A stretch of DNA of 64,000 bases. Source: Labilibacter sediminis. GTDB lineage: Bacteria > Bacteroidota > Bacteroidia > Bacteroidales > Marinilabiliaceae. The DNA is taken from NCBI RefSeq assembly GCF_005877885.1, contig NZ_VCHY01000008.1:172062-236061 (forward strand), written 5' to 3'. Below the pieces are notes generated by a model, which saw nothing but the letters and a program-made list of their open reading frames with translations, did not search any database and had not been told where the DNA came from. Made by a program: the position numbers and the translations under genes. This document shows, in pieces, positions 1-8,432 of the stretch; position 1 is the first letter of the stretch, and each line of letters starts with the position of its first letter.

Positions 1-31
1 ATACCTTATCAATAAATTCACTTATTATTTT

Positions 32-67
32 CACTCCATCAGTATTGTATCAATTACTGATGGAGTG
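32..67. promoter_or_regulatory. Perfect 13-bp stem-loop upstream of the amylase gene
   Basis: Bases 32-44 pair perfectly with 55-67 (CACTCCATCAGTA against TACTGATGGAGTG) around a 10-base loop. There is no clear T-tract on either side, so it is not a textbook terminator. It ends 26 bases before the preferred ATG of the GH13 gene and overlaps the sequence just before the alternative ATG at 70. It may end an upstream transcript that lies outside the window, or form a 5' leader structure of the amylase mRNA. Confidence 0.55.
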
Positions 68-93
68 TTATGCCCATTACCCAAATAAATACA

Positions 94-1863
94 ATGAAAA
101 AAACACAAATCTTTAGAACTTGTATTGCCATTTATCTTTGCTTGATAAGCACATCTTGCATAAATACAGGTAAACCTATTACACATGATAATATATTCAG
201 CTGGGATAACGCCAGCCTTTACTTTGTTTATATCGACCGGTTTTATAACGGCAATCATCATAATGACATCAACTATGGCAGAAAAATCGACTATGGAAAT
301 CCTACCAAAAATATTGCTACTTTCCATGGGGGTGATATAGTCGGGTTAACGCAAAAACTAAACGAAGGCTACTTTGATAAACTGGGAGTTGATGTACTTT
401 GGATTACCGGTATATACGAGCAAATTCACGGATGGGTTGGTGGAGGAAGTACAAATGATTTTCCACATTATGCATATCATGGTTACTACCCCATGGATTT
501 TACACAAATGGATAAAAACTTTGGTACCATCGAAGAATTTAGAACATTTGTTGATGCGGCCCACGCCAGGAACATACGCATAGTTATGGATGCCGGCATT
601 AACCACCCGGGCTATCAAACCCTGCTTGATGCTGTTCAGTATAACTTTGGTGGTGTCGACATGACTGAAGCACAAGCCACAAAGCACACTGAAGGCTTAA
701 TCAGCAATAGCCTTTCCGGAGAACATTACAATGCCTATGATTATTTAAGTCACTTTAATTTTGAATGCGACTCGGTGTGGGAAAACTGGTGGGGAAATGC
801 ATGGATTAGAAGTAAAGATGAAGTTGATAAAGATGTTTTAACGGAAAGTATTTTCGGATTACCTGATTTCAGAACAGAATCAAATACACCTGTTGATTTA
901 CCGCCTTTATATAAAAACAAATGGAATGCTGAAGCAGATTCAAATACAGCATGGATAAATTCTTCCGCTGTAAAATACAGAACAAATTTAAATATACCAC
1001 CTGCTGAATATATCATTAAATGGTTGGCCGCGTGGGTTGAAGAATTTGGCATCGACGGCTTCAGGTGTGATGTACTGGATAATGTGGATACCTATCGATG
1101 GAAAGAATTAAACACAGCTTGTAATCAAGCCCTGGACACATGGAGACAAAACAACAAAATTAAACCATGCGCAAAATGGACAAGTGATTTTTGGATGACA
1201 GGCGACATCTGGGATGCCGGTATTGAATACTACCCTAACTATGCCTCTTCAGGTTTTGCTTCGGTAGTAAATTTTACATTTCCTAAAAACGGGAACCTGG
1301 ACAGCATTGGCATTACCTGGCAACAATATGCCAATGAACTTAACCAAAGAAATAATTGGTCGACCGTAAGCTTTTTAAACAATACCTACAAAAGAGACAC
1401 ACAAAGCCAAAATATGATTAACTGCGGAACCTGCTTACTCCTGGCACCCGGAGCCATACAAATATTTTATGGTGATGAAGTTGGCCGCCAATCGGTTAAA
1501 AACAATGCTTCGGATCCTACCCATGGATATAGGGGAGATTATATATGGGAACAAGAAACAAAGACTTTAGATCACTGGCAAAAATTGGGAAGTTTTAGAA
1601 AAAAACATATTTCTGTTGGTGCAGGCAGACAAATAACAATTGACAAAAATACCTTTGCCCGAATATACGAAAGTGATAACATTAAAGACCGGGTAATTCT
1701 TAAAACTTCTGCTCAAAAAAAAGACTTTGTTAATGTTGGGGATATATTTAAAGACGGCGTAGAATTAAGAAACGCATACACTAACGAAACATCAATTGTA
1801 AAAGATTCAAAAGTAGAATTTAATGTTTTAAACAACATTATACTGGTAGAAATAGCTCAATAA
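94..1863 (+). CDS. GH13 alpha-amylase-family lipoprotein
   Basis: Secreted glycoside hydrolase of the alpha-amylase clan, expected to act on alpha-glucans at the cell envelope. The ATG at 94 is preferred over the one at 70 because it gives a compact lipoprotein signal peptide, MKKTQIF... with lipobox ISTSC (Cys22). The TIM-barrel signatures are visible: region I VMDAGINH, region II GFRCDV with nucleophile Asp326, and a FYGDEVG segment near the C-terminal end of the barrel. Two signatures depart from the family rule. Region III reads TGDIWDAG, so Asp371 sits where the general acid/base Glu is expected. Region IV reads NNTYKRDT, so Arg434 precedes Asp435 where His-Asp is usual. The overall layout resembles periplasmic MalS-like GH13 enzymes. 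The fold assignment is secure; activity and exact substrate are not. A strong hairpin lies upstream and a terminator follows. Confidence 0.9.
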   Translation: MKKTQIFRTCIAIYLCLISTSCINTGKPITHDNIFSWDNASLYFVYIDRFYNGNHHNDINYGRKIDYGNPTKNIATFHGGDIVGLTQKLNEGYFDKLGVDVLWITGIYEQIHGWVGGGSTNDFPHYAYHGYYPMDFTQMDKNFGTIEEFRTFVDAAHARNIRIVMDAGINHPGYQTLLDAVQYNFGGVDMTEAQATKHTEGLISNSLSGEHYNAYDYLSHFNFECDSVWENWWGNAWIRSKDEVDKDVLTESIFGLPDFRTESNTPVDLPPLYKNKWNAEADSNTAWINSSAVKYRTNLNIPPAEYIIKWLAAWVEEFGIDGFRCDVLDNVDTYRWKELNTACNQALDTWRQNNKIKPCAKWTSDFWMTGDIWDAGIEYYPNYASSGFASVVNFTFPKNGNLDSIGITWQQYANELNQRNNWSTVSFLNNTYKRDTQSQNMINCGTCLLLAPGAIQIFYGDEVGRQSVKNNASDPTHGYRGDYIWEQETKTLDHWQKLGSFRKKHISVGAGRQITIDKNTFARIYESDNIKDRVILKTSAQKKDFVNVGDIFKDGVELRNAYTNETSIVKDSKVEFNVLNNIILVEIAQ

Positions 1864-1878
1864 TTTAGCGATAATAAA

Positions 1879-1933
1879 AAAGAGGATTTCAATAGAATTG
1901 TATGTACAATTGCAAACAAATGAAATCCTCTTT
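1879..1933 (+). terminator. Hairpin after the GH13 gene
   Basis: AAAGAGGATTTCA at 1879-1891 pairs with TGAAATCCTCTTT at 1921-1933. An inner palindrome (GAATTGTATGTACAATTGC) fills the loop, and the hairpin is followed by CAAACAA rather than a long T run. It starts 16 bases after the stop codon, so a transcript end is likely, although the tail is not a classical one. Confidence 0.55.
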
Positions 1934-2031
1934 CAAACAACTAAATAAATATCAAATTATCTTTTCAACCGTCATCATTAAATGCTCAGATATTCATCTG
2001 ACCTATGAACTATGGCAGATTGTTTTTGCGA

Positions 2032-2121
2032 CTAAATGATGACGAGTATAAGCAGGAGCATAAATGTAATTGCTCCGGCCACCAATACTTTTTGCATGGC
2101 CAATGTTACTTCTTTTTCCAT
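2032..2121 (-). CDS. Possible 29-residue single-span membrane peptide
   Basis: An ATG at 2121 opens a 29-residue frame: MEKEVTLAMQKVLVAG followed by an unbroken hydrophobic run to the end (AITFMLLLILVII). The first half is an amphipathic, charged head and the second would span a membrane once. Nothing in the sequence proves expression. A competing frame (ATG at 2146, stop at 2003, 47 residues beginning MSEDKIQRYG) overlaps it out of phase, and both could be noise. I do not recognise a family. It is listed because a TM-like stretch of this purity in a short frame is unusual for random intergenic DNA. Confidence 0.25.
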   Translation of the reverse strand: MEKEVTLAMQKVLVAGAITFMLLLILVII

Positions 2122-2224
2122 AACGCTGAATTTTATCTTCAGACATAACAGAAGCAAGAGTAGTACCAAAAATGAATTAAGGATGTATAATTAACGAACA
2201 TTAACAAAGGAAGCTTAGCACTCT

Positions 2225-2399
2225 TTAACCCGCTTTATGCATTAGAAAATCTATTACACATTGATATCACTTCAAATCAAGACACTTTGTTGCTTCACTT
2301 CAACTCACCAGAACGATGCTATGCCTCGTCTCAGTAAAGCCTTGTTTTATCGTGCTTTCAATGTTCATGACGAAGTTCTAATACATAATGCGGGTTTAA
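2225..2399. repeat. 175-bp palindromic repeat, copy 1 (subtype A)
   Basis: Begins TTAACCCGC and ends GCGGGTTTAA, with inner arms TATGCATTAGAAAATC on the left and a degenerate mirror on the right. The inner part contains a left arm like TTGATATCACTTCAAATCAAG and a right arm CTTGTTTTATCGTGCTTTCAA that pair to form a long imperfect hairpin. Near-copies lie at 45454-45628 and 63179-63354, and more diverged ones at 55596-55770 and 58730-58904. The right end supplies the TAA stop of the neighbouring barrel-protein gene. Confidence 0.85.
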
Positions 2400-3577
2400 A
2401 ATGCTTCACTAAAGGTGATATAAAAGGCTTGATTATCTTTAGCTATTCCGTAATCAATCCTCACATTCATACGGGGTTGAATCTCGAGCCTAAACCCTAC
2501 CCCTGCATTAAACAACCAGTCATTCATTTTATTATAAGCCGGAGCCACAGAGCCTGTTCCGGCCCACAACACAAAACCGGCAGGACTGGTATAATTACCA
2601 TTTTTATTGGGAGTTTTCCGATTAAACATATGACGATACTCCACCAATCCAAACAAAGCTGTTTTATCTCTATATCGTCCCCACTGGTAACCTCTTAAAT
2701 CAAAAGGTGTACCTAATTGTGGCAGATCAGACCAGGGCACATCGCCATCTGCAAATTGCGTTTTCACTTGGATGGCTAATGTTTTTCTATCGTGCAGAGG
2801 AAAATATTTTCTGGCATCAAAAGTTAACTTGGCAAACTCGTTATTTGATGATGTAATGATTTTATTATACTCAGTTAATGCCAGGCTTAAAAGATAACCA
2901 TTGTAGGCATTTTGAGCATTATCTCTATGATCAAGTTCTATAACTAAGCCCAGTCCAACATTGGAAATATCTTTTCCATATTCCTTGATATACTTATCCT
3001 CCTTCATATAAGAATTAAGATTCCCCGCTTTGGTTTGATTAATGTCGTAACTTATTCCAATAAAGAAACCTTTAGAGATTTTTTTTACAATCTTACCTTC
3101 AACCGACCACCATAAACGATGATAATTTGTTGTGGAATCCGGCTGAGATACCCTGTCTCCTGCCTCAAAACCAACCCCCCAATAATTATCTGGCATATCC
3201 TTAAAGTAAAACTGGGTTAATATCCGATAACTATCATTTTTACCATAAATATATGGCAGAATAGATATAGCTGTTGATCCATTGGAGCTATAGCCCACCG
3301 AAAATGGTATACTCGACCTCTCCACAATTGGATTGTCAGGTTGCACTTTAAAGGACATTAACCCACCAGCCGAAAATAAAAACTGTAATTCAGGAGAATA
3401 CGAAGGTGCCACGTAAGGGGTAAACATAAAATTTTTAGACTTTGGTGCACTTTGTAGCGTGGAGTCTGCTTTTTCAATGTCTTCTTTTGTAGGATTACCA
3501 ACCTGAGGTATCTGAGCCCAAATATCAATGGCACAAAATAACAAAAGAGTAAGTATGAAGCACTTAAATTTCAACAT
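2396..3577 (-). CDS. BamA/TamA-type outer-membrane barrel protein (surface antigen D15 family)
   Basis: Predicted outer-membrane beta-barrel of about 393 residues. The ATG at 3577 is chosen because MLKFKCFILTLLLFCAIDIWAQ is a clean signal peptide; the 18 codons upstream of it look non-coding. The C-terminal half carries the segment LGTPFDLRGYQWGRYRDK, the LRGY...RD pattern typical of the last strands and lid loop of the BamA/TamA/Omp85 barrel. The protein ends in Phe (ITFSEAF), as expected for a barrel inserted by BAM. No POTRA domains are apparent, so this is a short barrel-only member of the kind often annotated as BamA/TamA family or surface antigen in Bacteroidota. The stop codon coincides with the end of a palindromic repeat. 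Confidence 0.8.
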   Translation of the reverse strand: MLKFKCFILTLLLFCAIDIWAQIPQVGNPTKEDIEKADSTLQSAPKSKNFMFTPYVAPSYSPELQFLFSAGGLMSFKVQPDNPIVERSSIPFSVGYSSNGSTAISILPYIYGKNDSYRILTQFYFKDMPDNYWGVGFEAGDRVSQPDSTTNYHRLWWSVEGKIVKKISKGFFIGISYDINQTKAGNLNSYMKEDKYIKEYGKDISNVGLGLVIELDHRDNAQNAYNGYLLSLALTEYNKIITSSNNEFAKLTFDARKYFPLHDRKTLAIQVKTQFADGDVPWSDLPQLGTPFDLRGYQWGRYRDKTALFGLVEYRHMFNRKTPNKNGNYTSPAGFVLWAGTGSVAPAYNKMNDWLFNAGVGFRLEIQPRMNVRIDYGIAKDNQAFYITFSEAF

Positions 3578-3797
3578 CAACAGATAAGTATAAACCGGTT
3601 TGTCCTCGCAATATAAGCAAATCATAATCACTGCAAAACAAATGATTGTGACATTTTACTAAAAATGCAAAATTGAACTTTTGTTCGAAAAACATATAAA
3701 ATGAAACTAACCTGACAATTGCTTATGATACAACGCATTGATTTTATGCAAAAAACTAATTATCTTAAATAATCATTTTCACTTAAAATCTTGTACT

Positions 3798-4256
3798 ATG
3801 TATACTAATCTGGCTTCAACCAATGTTACTTTCGATTTCTTAAGAGGCTCAAATGAATTTTTAACTCTTGTGCTCAATAATATTAACAGCTGTATATTGC
3901 TCTTAAATACGCGTATGGAGCTTGTTTCGTTTAATGATGCCATTACTTCATTATTTCCACATAGTACCAAATCAAATTTAAACTACATAAAATGTGGAGA
4001 GGCTATTGGTTGTGCTTACCAAATAGAAGAAACCAAGGAATGTGGTAAAACTTCCAGGTGTTTTTCATGTGAAATACGGATGAGTGCAATCTCCTCGTAT
4101 TTAGAAAACACCCCAACTGTCAACAAAGAAATTACACGTCCTTTTTATAATGAAATGGGTAAAAAAGAAAATAAAATTTTACGCTACTCCACCCGACATT
4201 TCACCTTCCAGGGAGAGAGATATGTCATCTTAATATTAGAACTAAAAGAATCTTAA
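3798..4256 (+). CDS. PAS-like protein with conserved cysteine cluster
   Basis: A 152-residue soluble protein. The ATG at 3798 (MYTNLASTNV) is preferred; the longer frame from 3738 adds a low-complexity stretch. The first third (LNNINSCILLLNTRMELVSFND) looks like the start of a PAS fold. The middle has closely spaced cysteines in the pattern KCGEAIGC-x8-ECGKTSRCFSCEIR, which I know from stand-alone and kinase-linked PAS domains with a G(D/E)AxGC...CG...C..C arrangement. Those residues suggest a metal, Fe-S or redox switch. The protein has no output domain, so it may act through a partner. It lies 62 bases upstream of the TPR/MORN gene on the same strand. Confidence 0.6.
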   Translation: MYTNLASTNVTFDFLRGSNEFLTLVLNNINSCILLLNTRMELVSFNDAITSLFPHSTKSNLNYIKCGEAIGCAYQIEETKECGKTSRCFSCEIRMSAISSYLENTPTVNKEITRPFYNEMGKKENKILRYSTRHFTFQGERYVILILELKES

Positions 4257-4318
4257 CTTTACATATTAGATTTTCCATTGTTATTTATATTTTTAAGGCG
4301 AATCAAAAATAACCCGTC

Positions 4319-6277
4319 ATGCTTAATTATTCTATTCGCCTTGCCGCTGCAGCGGCAATAATCTGCATCTCAAATACAATATTTGCTCAAACAGTAATTT
4401 CGCCCGAAGTGGCACCTGGAGACACATACAACAAGGCCAGCGAATTATTTAACGAAAAAAAATATGCTGAAGCCGAACAATTATTTAGTGAAATCATTGA
4501 ACAGGGAACTGAAGAACACAACACCTATTTCAGGCGAAGCTATTGTTATTATTATTTGGGACAGTATAATAAATCCTTAACTGATATAGAACGAGCTTTT
4601 GAATTGGCTCCTAAAGATCATCGCTACTTTTATCTAAAAGCTCAGTCATATGACAAACTAAAAAATACAGACATGGCCAATTATTATTTAGATATGGCCA
4701 TTTTATTTGAGCCCGGAAAACTATACTATTACAAATACCGTTCTGCTTTTCTGCTTGAAACCGGTGATTACAAAAAAGCGGAATATGATTTTAATGTTTT
4801 GATTGGTGAAAATCCAATGGACTACAATAGCTATTACGGCAGAGGTTTAGCCAGGTATAACCAAAAAAGAAAAACAGAAGCCTGCCTCGATTGGCAATAT
4901 GCCAAAGAAAAAAACAAATCAAGTAATCGATTTTTCTTTTATAAGTGTACCGACCTCAACCTTAATGGCAAAACTACTGCTCCAACCTCTAAAACTCTTC
5001 CTATTCCACCAGTTTTTAAAAGTGAGTACCATTCCAACTTTAACGAATATCTTACCAAAAAAATTAAATATAGCATAGATGCTTATAATCAGGAATTGGA
5101 ATGCTATTGCATGGCTAAATTTATAGTATCTGCAAATAAAACAATCGAAGACATTCAAATTATATCATCTACCAACCTTAATTTTAACAACTCCATTGCA
5201 GAAGCTATTAAATCTTCTCAAAAATATTGGATTGAAAGCGCAACAATTTACAACACACCCGTTGCCTATACCTTTTATGTGCCGGTAAGGTTTAAACTTA
5301 AACTCAAAACAGCTTCTATTCATCAGTTGCAAGATTCACTGAAACTGTATCAAAAGGAAGGGAACTTACAAAATACTTATTCCGTTGCAAATAAGATATT
5401 AAACCAAAATCCTTTTTTACCTAAGGTGGCAGCTATACATACCAAGGCAACAAAAGAACTTGGAAAAAATGAACGCTCATACCTTATCAATGATCTTAAA
5501 TACCTAAAAAACAACAAGAGTGAAATACTTGATGAAATCTGGATATCACCACATTTTCACAAAACTTACTACAATGCACTATGGCAAATAAGTTCTAAAA
5601 ACAGTTCTGAGTACACTAGAATTAGTAATTGGAGAGTATTTGTAAATAACAGATCAAACGACAATACTTCAGCTCCTTTCACCATAATTGATTACAGAAA
5701 AGGGCCATTCTGGGATTATAATAAATCGGGTAATTTATACTGTAGCGGCAGATACAAACAGGACAAAAAGTATGGAAAATTTAATTTTTACTTTGCCAAT
5801 GGAAATCTGCAATCGCGTATGTACTTTAAGGAAGATCAAATAGTTGATTCTGTACTATACTTCCATAAAAGCGGCTTACCTAATCAAACAATTACCATTA
5901 ATAATGGCAATTTTAATATCGTTAAATATTACGACGAAAATGGCAATGATTTATTAACCAACGGAAATGGATTCTGGGAATTTTCTAAACCTGACTTCAG
6001 TAACGCAAACAACTTAGACATAAAAGGTTATTACAAAGACTACAAACGAGATGGTGAATGGATTCTGTACTTTGGAGGCGATATATTTGTTGAAGAAAAA
6101 TATAAGAACGGAAAGTTTGTAAACGGAAAATACTATAAAGATGGAAAAAGTAAAAGTACTGCAATAAAAGCAGACAAATCATATATTGGTTCCTGGATTT
6201 TCATGCCTGTTTCTTTAACAAGAGCAGAAAAACCTGAAATAGCAAGCGATTATACAGCTAGCAAAAGAACTAACTAA
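4319..6277 (+). CDS. Exported TPR and MORN-like repeat protein
   Basis: A 652-residue protein with a signal peptide (MLNYSIRLAAAAAIICISNTIFAQ). Residues about 35-200 form tetratricopeptide repeats (YNKASELFNEKKYAEAEQLF; later YYLGQYNKSLTDIERAFELA). Residues about 240-330 look like a TonB C-terminal-type fold (KTIEDIQIISSTNLNFNNSI followed by YTFYVPVRFKLK). The last 200 residues contain MORN-like units (GRYKQDKKYGKFNFYFANGN; GYYKDYKRDGEWILYFGGD). TPR plus TonB-like plus MORN modules recur in Bacteroidota periplasmic or surface scaffold proteins. The partner is unknown. It is followed directly by a strong hairpin shared with the convergent xth gene. Confidence 0.75.
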   Translation: MLNYSIRLAAAAAIICISNTIFAQTVISPEVAPGDTYNKASELFNEKKYAEAEQLFSEIIEQGTEEHNTYFRRSYCYYYLGQYNKSLTDIERAFELAPKDHRYFYLKAQSYDKLKNTDMANYYLDMAILFEPGKLYYYKYRSAFLLETGDYKKAEYDFNVLIGENPMDYNSYYGRGLARYNQKRKTEACLDWQYAKEKNKSSNRFFFYKCTDLNLNGKTTAPTSKTLPIPPVFKSEYHSNFNEYLTKKIKYSIDAYNQELECYCMAKFIVSANKTIEDIQIISSTNLNFNNSIAEAIKSSQKYWIESATIYNTPVAYTFYVPVRFKLKLKTASIHQLQDSLKLYQKEGNLQNTYSVANKILNQNPFLPKVAAIHTKATKELGKNERSYLINDLKYLKNNKSEILDEIWISPHFHKTYYNALWQISSKNSSEYTRISNWRVFVNNRSNDNTSAPFTIIDYRKGPFWDYNKSGNLYCSGRYKQDKKYGKFNFYFANGNLQSRMYFKEDQIVDSVLYFHKSGLPNQTITINNGNFNIVKYYDENGNDLLTNGNGFWEFSKPDFSNANNLDIKGYYKDYKRDGEWILYFGGDIFVEEKYKNGKFVNGKYYKDGKSKSTAIKADKSYIGSWIFMPVSLTRAEKPEIASDYTASKRTN

Positions 6278-6303
6278 TAATCTATAAAACCTCCTAAAAT
6301 ATG

Positions 6304-6337
6304 AAGTCCGGCAATAGAAAGCCGGACTTTTATTTTT
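6304..6337. terminator. Convergent terminator between TPR/MORN gene and xth
   Basis: AAGTCCGGC (6304-6312) pairs with GCCGGACTT (6321-6329), followed by TTATTTTT on the plus strand. It sits between two converging stop codons and can serve the plus-strand gene well and the minus-strand gene partly. Confidence 0.8.
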
Positions 6338-7105
6338 CTACTTCTCTAATAAAACACCCACAGGACAATGGTCGGAACCCATTACCTCGTTCATGATAAA
6401 AGCATCTTTAATAGATGGAAGAAATGATTCACTGGATAAAAAGTAGTCGATTCTCCAGCCTACATTCTTACCTCTTGCCCCTGCACGATAACTCCACCAC
6501 GAATAAATATCTGCCTGCTCAGGATAAAAATGACGGAAGGTATCTTTTAGTCCGCCTTGAGTAAAACGGTCCATGCCATCAATTTCTTCCTGCATAAAAC
6601 CAGCCGATTTATTATAATTTGGTTTTGGACGCGCCAGGTCAATTTCTTTATGGGCCACATTAAAATCGCCACAAGCAATTACAGGCTTTGATTTTTCCAA
6701 ACTTTTCAGGTAATCAAAAAAAGCCTTGTCCCACTTTTGCCGATAATCCAAACGCTTTAAATCACTTCCTGAATTAGGCACGTATACATTGACCAGATAA
6801 AACTTATCATACTCCAAACACAATACGCGTCCTTCGGTATCATGCTCATCAATACCCATATCACGTATTACATTTATAGGTTCTGTTTTCGACAAAATTG
6901 CAGTTCCCGAATAACCTTTCTTTTTAGCAGAATTTGAATATACATGATAACCTTCAACATCTTGCAACACCTCGACTACCTGACCACATTGTGCTTTAGT
7001 TTCCTGTAAACACAAAACATCAGCATCCATCTTCTCAAAATCACTAAAAAAATCTTTTTTGGCTACAGCTCTTATGCCGTTCACATTCCATGATATTATC
7101 TTCAT
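6338..7105 (-). CDS. xth: Exodeoxyribonuclease III / AP endonuclease
   Basis: DNA repair enzyme of the ExoIII/APE1 family: 3'-to-5' exonuclease and AP endonuclease in base excision repair. At 255 residues it has the usual length. All family blocks are present: N-terminal MKIISWNVNGIRA, metal-binding LCLQETKAQ, YVPNSG, catalytic ACGDFNVAH, and C-terminal GSDHCPVGV with the Asp-His pair. The start at 7105 fits because the conserved block begins at residue 1. It converges on the TPR/MORN gene across a shared terminator. Confidence 0.95.
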   Translation of the reverse strand: MKIISWNVNGIRAVAKKDFFSDFEKMDADVLCLQETKAQCGQVVEVLQDVEGYHVYSNSAKKKGYSGTAILSKTEPINVIRDMGIDEHDTEGRVLCLEYDKFYLVNVYVPNSGSDLKRLDYRQKWDKAFFDYLKSLEKSKPVIACGDFNVAHKEIDLARPKPNYNKSAGFMQEEIDGMDRFTQGGLKDTFRHFYPEQADIYSWWSYRAGARGKNVGWRIDYFLSSESFLPSIKDAFIMNEVMGSDHCPVGVLLEK

Positions 7106-7187
7106 TCTTTATTTTTTGAAGGCAATATAAAGAAAGTTTTTGTGAAGCTTGAACCTGCCCTCATTGAATTTAGAGATTGTTGTTTTA

Positions 7188-7580
7188 TTAATGCTGCAAC
7201 CGGCTTAACTTTTGTTTTTTAAAATGACCAACAATAAACAATACACCTACCAATACAAAAGGAAGTGTAATCATGGATATTATACTCAAACTCATCCAGA
7301 TGGAATTATTCATTCTATAATTCAGCATAAAAACAAACGGAGTTAATCCTAAACCTAACAGGCAAAAAATAACACCTCCTGCAAACTCCCACTTCCATGC
7401 TATTAGTAAAACAATAAGCAATACAAATGAAGGAATTAAATGAATAATAAAATCCCTAATCTGAATCCAGAAACCTTGCCCTGAAGCAAACACATCAAGG
7501 GCAAACAAGCTTATAAACAGTATTGCTGCTATACAGATACAACGCGGCAACCAATACAATATTTTTAATGATTTTTTCAT
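7188..7580 (-). CDS. Small four-helix membrane protein
   Basis: A 130-residue inner-membrane protein. The ATG at 7580 (MKKSLKILYWLPR) is chosen because the preceding 19 codons of the longer frame do not look like a leader. Four hydrophobic segments are visible: CICIAAILFISLFALDVF, IIHLIPSFVLLIVLLIAW, GGVIFCLLGLGLTPFVFML and SLSIISMITLPFVLVGVLFI. The FISLFALDVF stretch is familiar from a group of short uncharacterised Bacteroidota membrane proteins. No function can be assigned. Confidence 0.65.
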   Translation of the reverse strand: MKKSLKILYWLPRCICIAAILFISLFALDVFASGQGFWIQIRDFIIHLIPSFVLLIVLLIAWKWEFAGGVIFCLLGLGLTPFVFMLNYRMNNSIWMSLSIISMITLPFVLVGVLFIVGHFKKQKLSRLQH

Positions 7581-7850
7581 GTGTTTAAATTTTCTATCAG
7601 TTGTCACATGGAACTCACAAGAAATTTTATTATTCACTAAATATTACACTTTAAGGTGTTCATGAATACTTCGTATTTCCTTACTCTGTGTGTAATTTTT
7701 ATGATTAAAATTTACATGTTCGTTTCATCTGCACTAATTAATCATTATTGTCTGGCAAATTTCTCTGTTTCAAAGGCCAGCTATATTTTCACCTTCAACT
7801 ACAGTAACAAAAAAAACAGATACAGTAATAGTTCTACCTATCAAACAATG

Positions 7851-8288
7851 CTAAAACACTAAATGCTCCAATTGGTGCTCTTTAAGCACATCTGTTTTTA
7901 GATTCCAGAAATGCGCATCTCCATGAGCGATTCTAAATACCTCCATATATTTACGAATGGGTTGACCAGCCAAATCTTCCAGGTATTCTCTATTTTTAAA
8001 AGCTTTATCCAACACCTCTTTGTCTTCTACAAACTCAATATTACCAGACACTCTTAATTCTTTTGCATCCAGCACATCTTCAGGCTGATTATAAAAACAC
8101 ACCTCCACCTGGGGATTCATATGTATTTGCTTGCTCATTTCTTTGGGCGAAAGGGTTTCGAAATAAAAACCTGTTTCGTCTGCATACCACATTAACATGG
8201 CCCGAACATGAGGTTTATTTTCCTCTATAGTTGCCAAATAACACACCGGATTATTGTTGGCAAACTCAATGATCTCTTGCTTATTCAT
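7851..8288 (-). CDS. Pyridoxamine 5'-phosphate oxidase-like flavin protein
   Basis: A 145-residue split-barrel flavin-binding protein of the PNPOx-like/general stress protein 26 group. Recognisable features are the N-terminal helix then NPVCYLATIEENKPHVRAM, the MSKQIHMNPQVEVCFYNQ strand-helix block, and LRVSGNIEFVEDKE. It is shorter than true PdxH and lacks its C-terminal PLP residues, so a pyridoxal synthesis role is unlikely; F420/FMN-dependent reductase or stress roles are known in the family. The start MNKQEIIEF is the only sensible one. Confidence 0.85.
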   Translation of the reverse strand: MNKQEIIEFANNNPVCYLATIEENKPHVRAMLMWYADETGFYFETLSPKEMSKQIHMNPQVEVCFYNQPEDVLDAKELRVSGNIEFVEDKEVLDKAFKNREYLEDLAGQPIRKYMEVFRIAHGDAHFWNLKTDVLKEHQLEHLVF

Positions 8289-8377
8289 ATCCTATCCTCC
8301 TCTAAAAATATTATACCAAATATTAAAGTTACAATGGAAAGCTATAAACTGTCAACGGTAAGAAGGCCTAAAAAACA

Positions 8378-8410
8378 AAAGCGCCTAAAACCTGATGTTT
8401 TAAGCGCTTT
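8378..8410 (-). terminator. Intrinsic terminator of the 8433-8726 gene
   Basis: On the minus strand, AAAGCGCTTAAAAC and GTTTTAGGCGCTTT form a stem around ATCAG, followed by TGTTTTTT. It lies 22 bases after the stop codon at 8433. Confidence 0.75.
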
Positions 8411-8432
8411 AATATGACTCTTTATTATACTA

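Noticed and set aside
2003..2146. 47-residue frame starting MSEDKIQRYG
   Set aside because: It overlaps the more striking hydrophobic 29-residue frame, is rich in polar and aromatic residues without a pattern, and has no ribosome binding site; neither frame is proven, but this one is less likely.
2261..2698. Plus-strand frame across the palindromic repeat and into the barrel gene
   Set aside because: It is antisense to a well-supported barrel gene and begins inside a repeat.
7656..7862. Plus-strand frame of 68 residues before the flavin protein gene
   Set aside because: No domain or homology signal, and it runs into the end of a real minus-strand gene.
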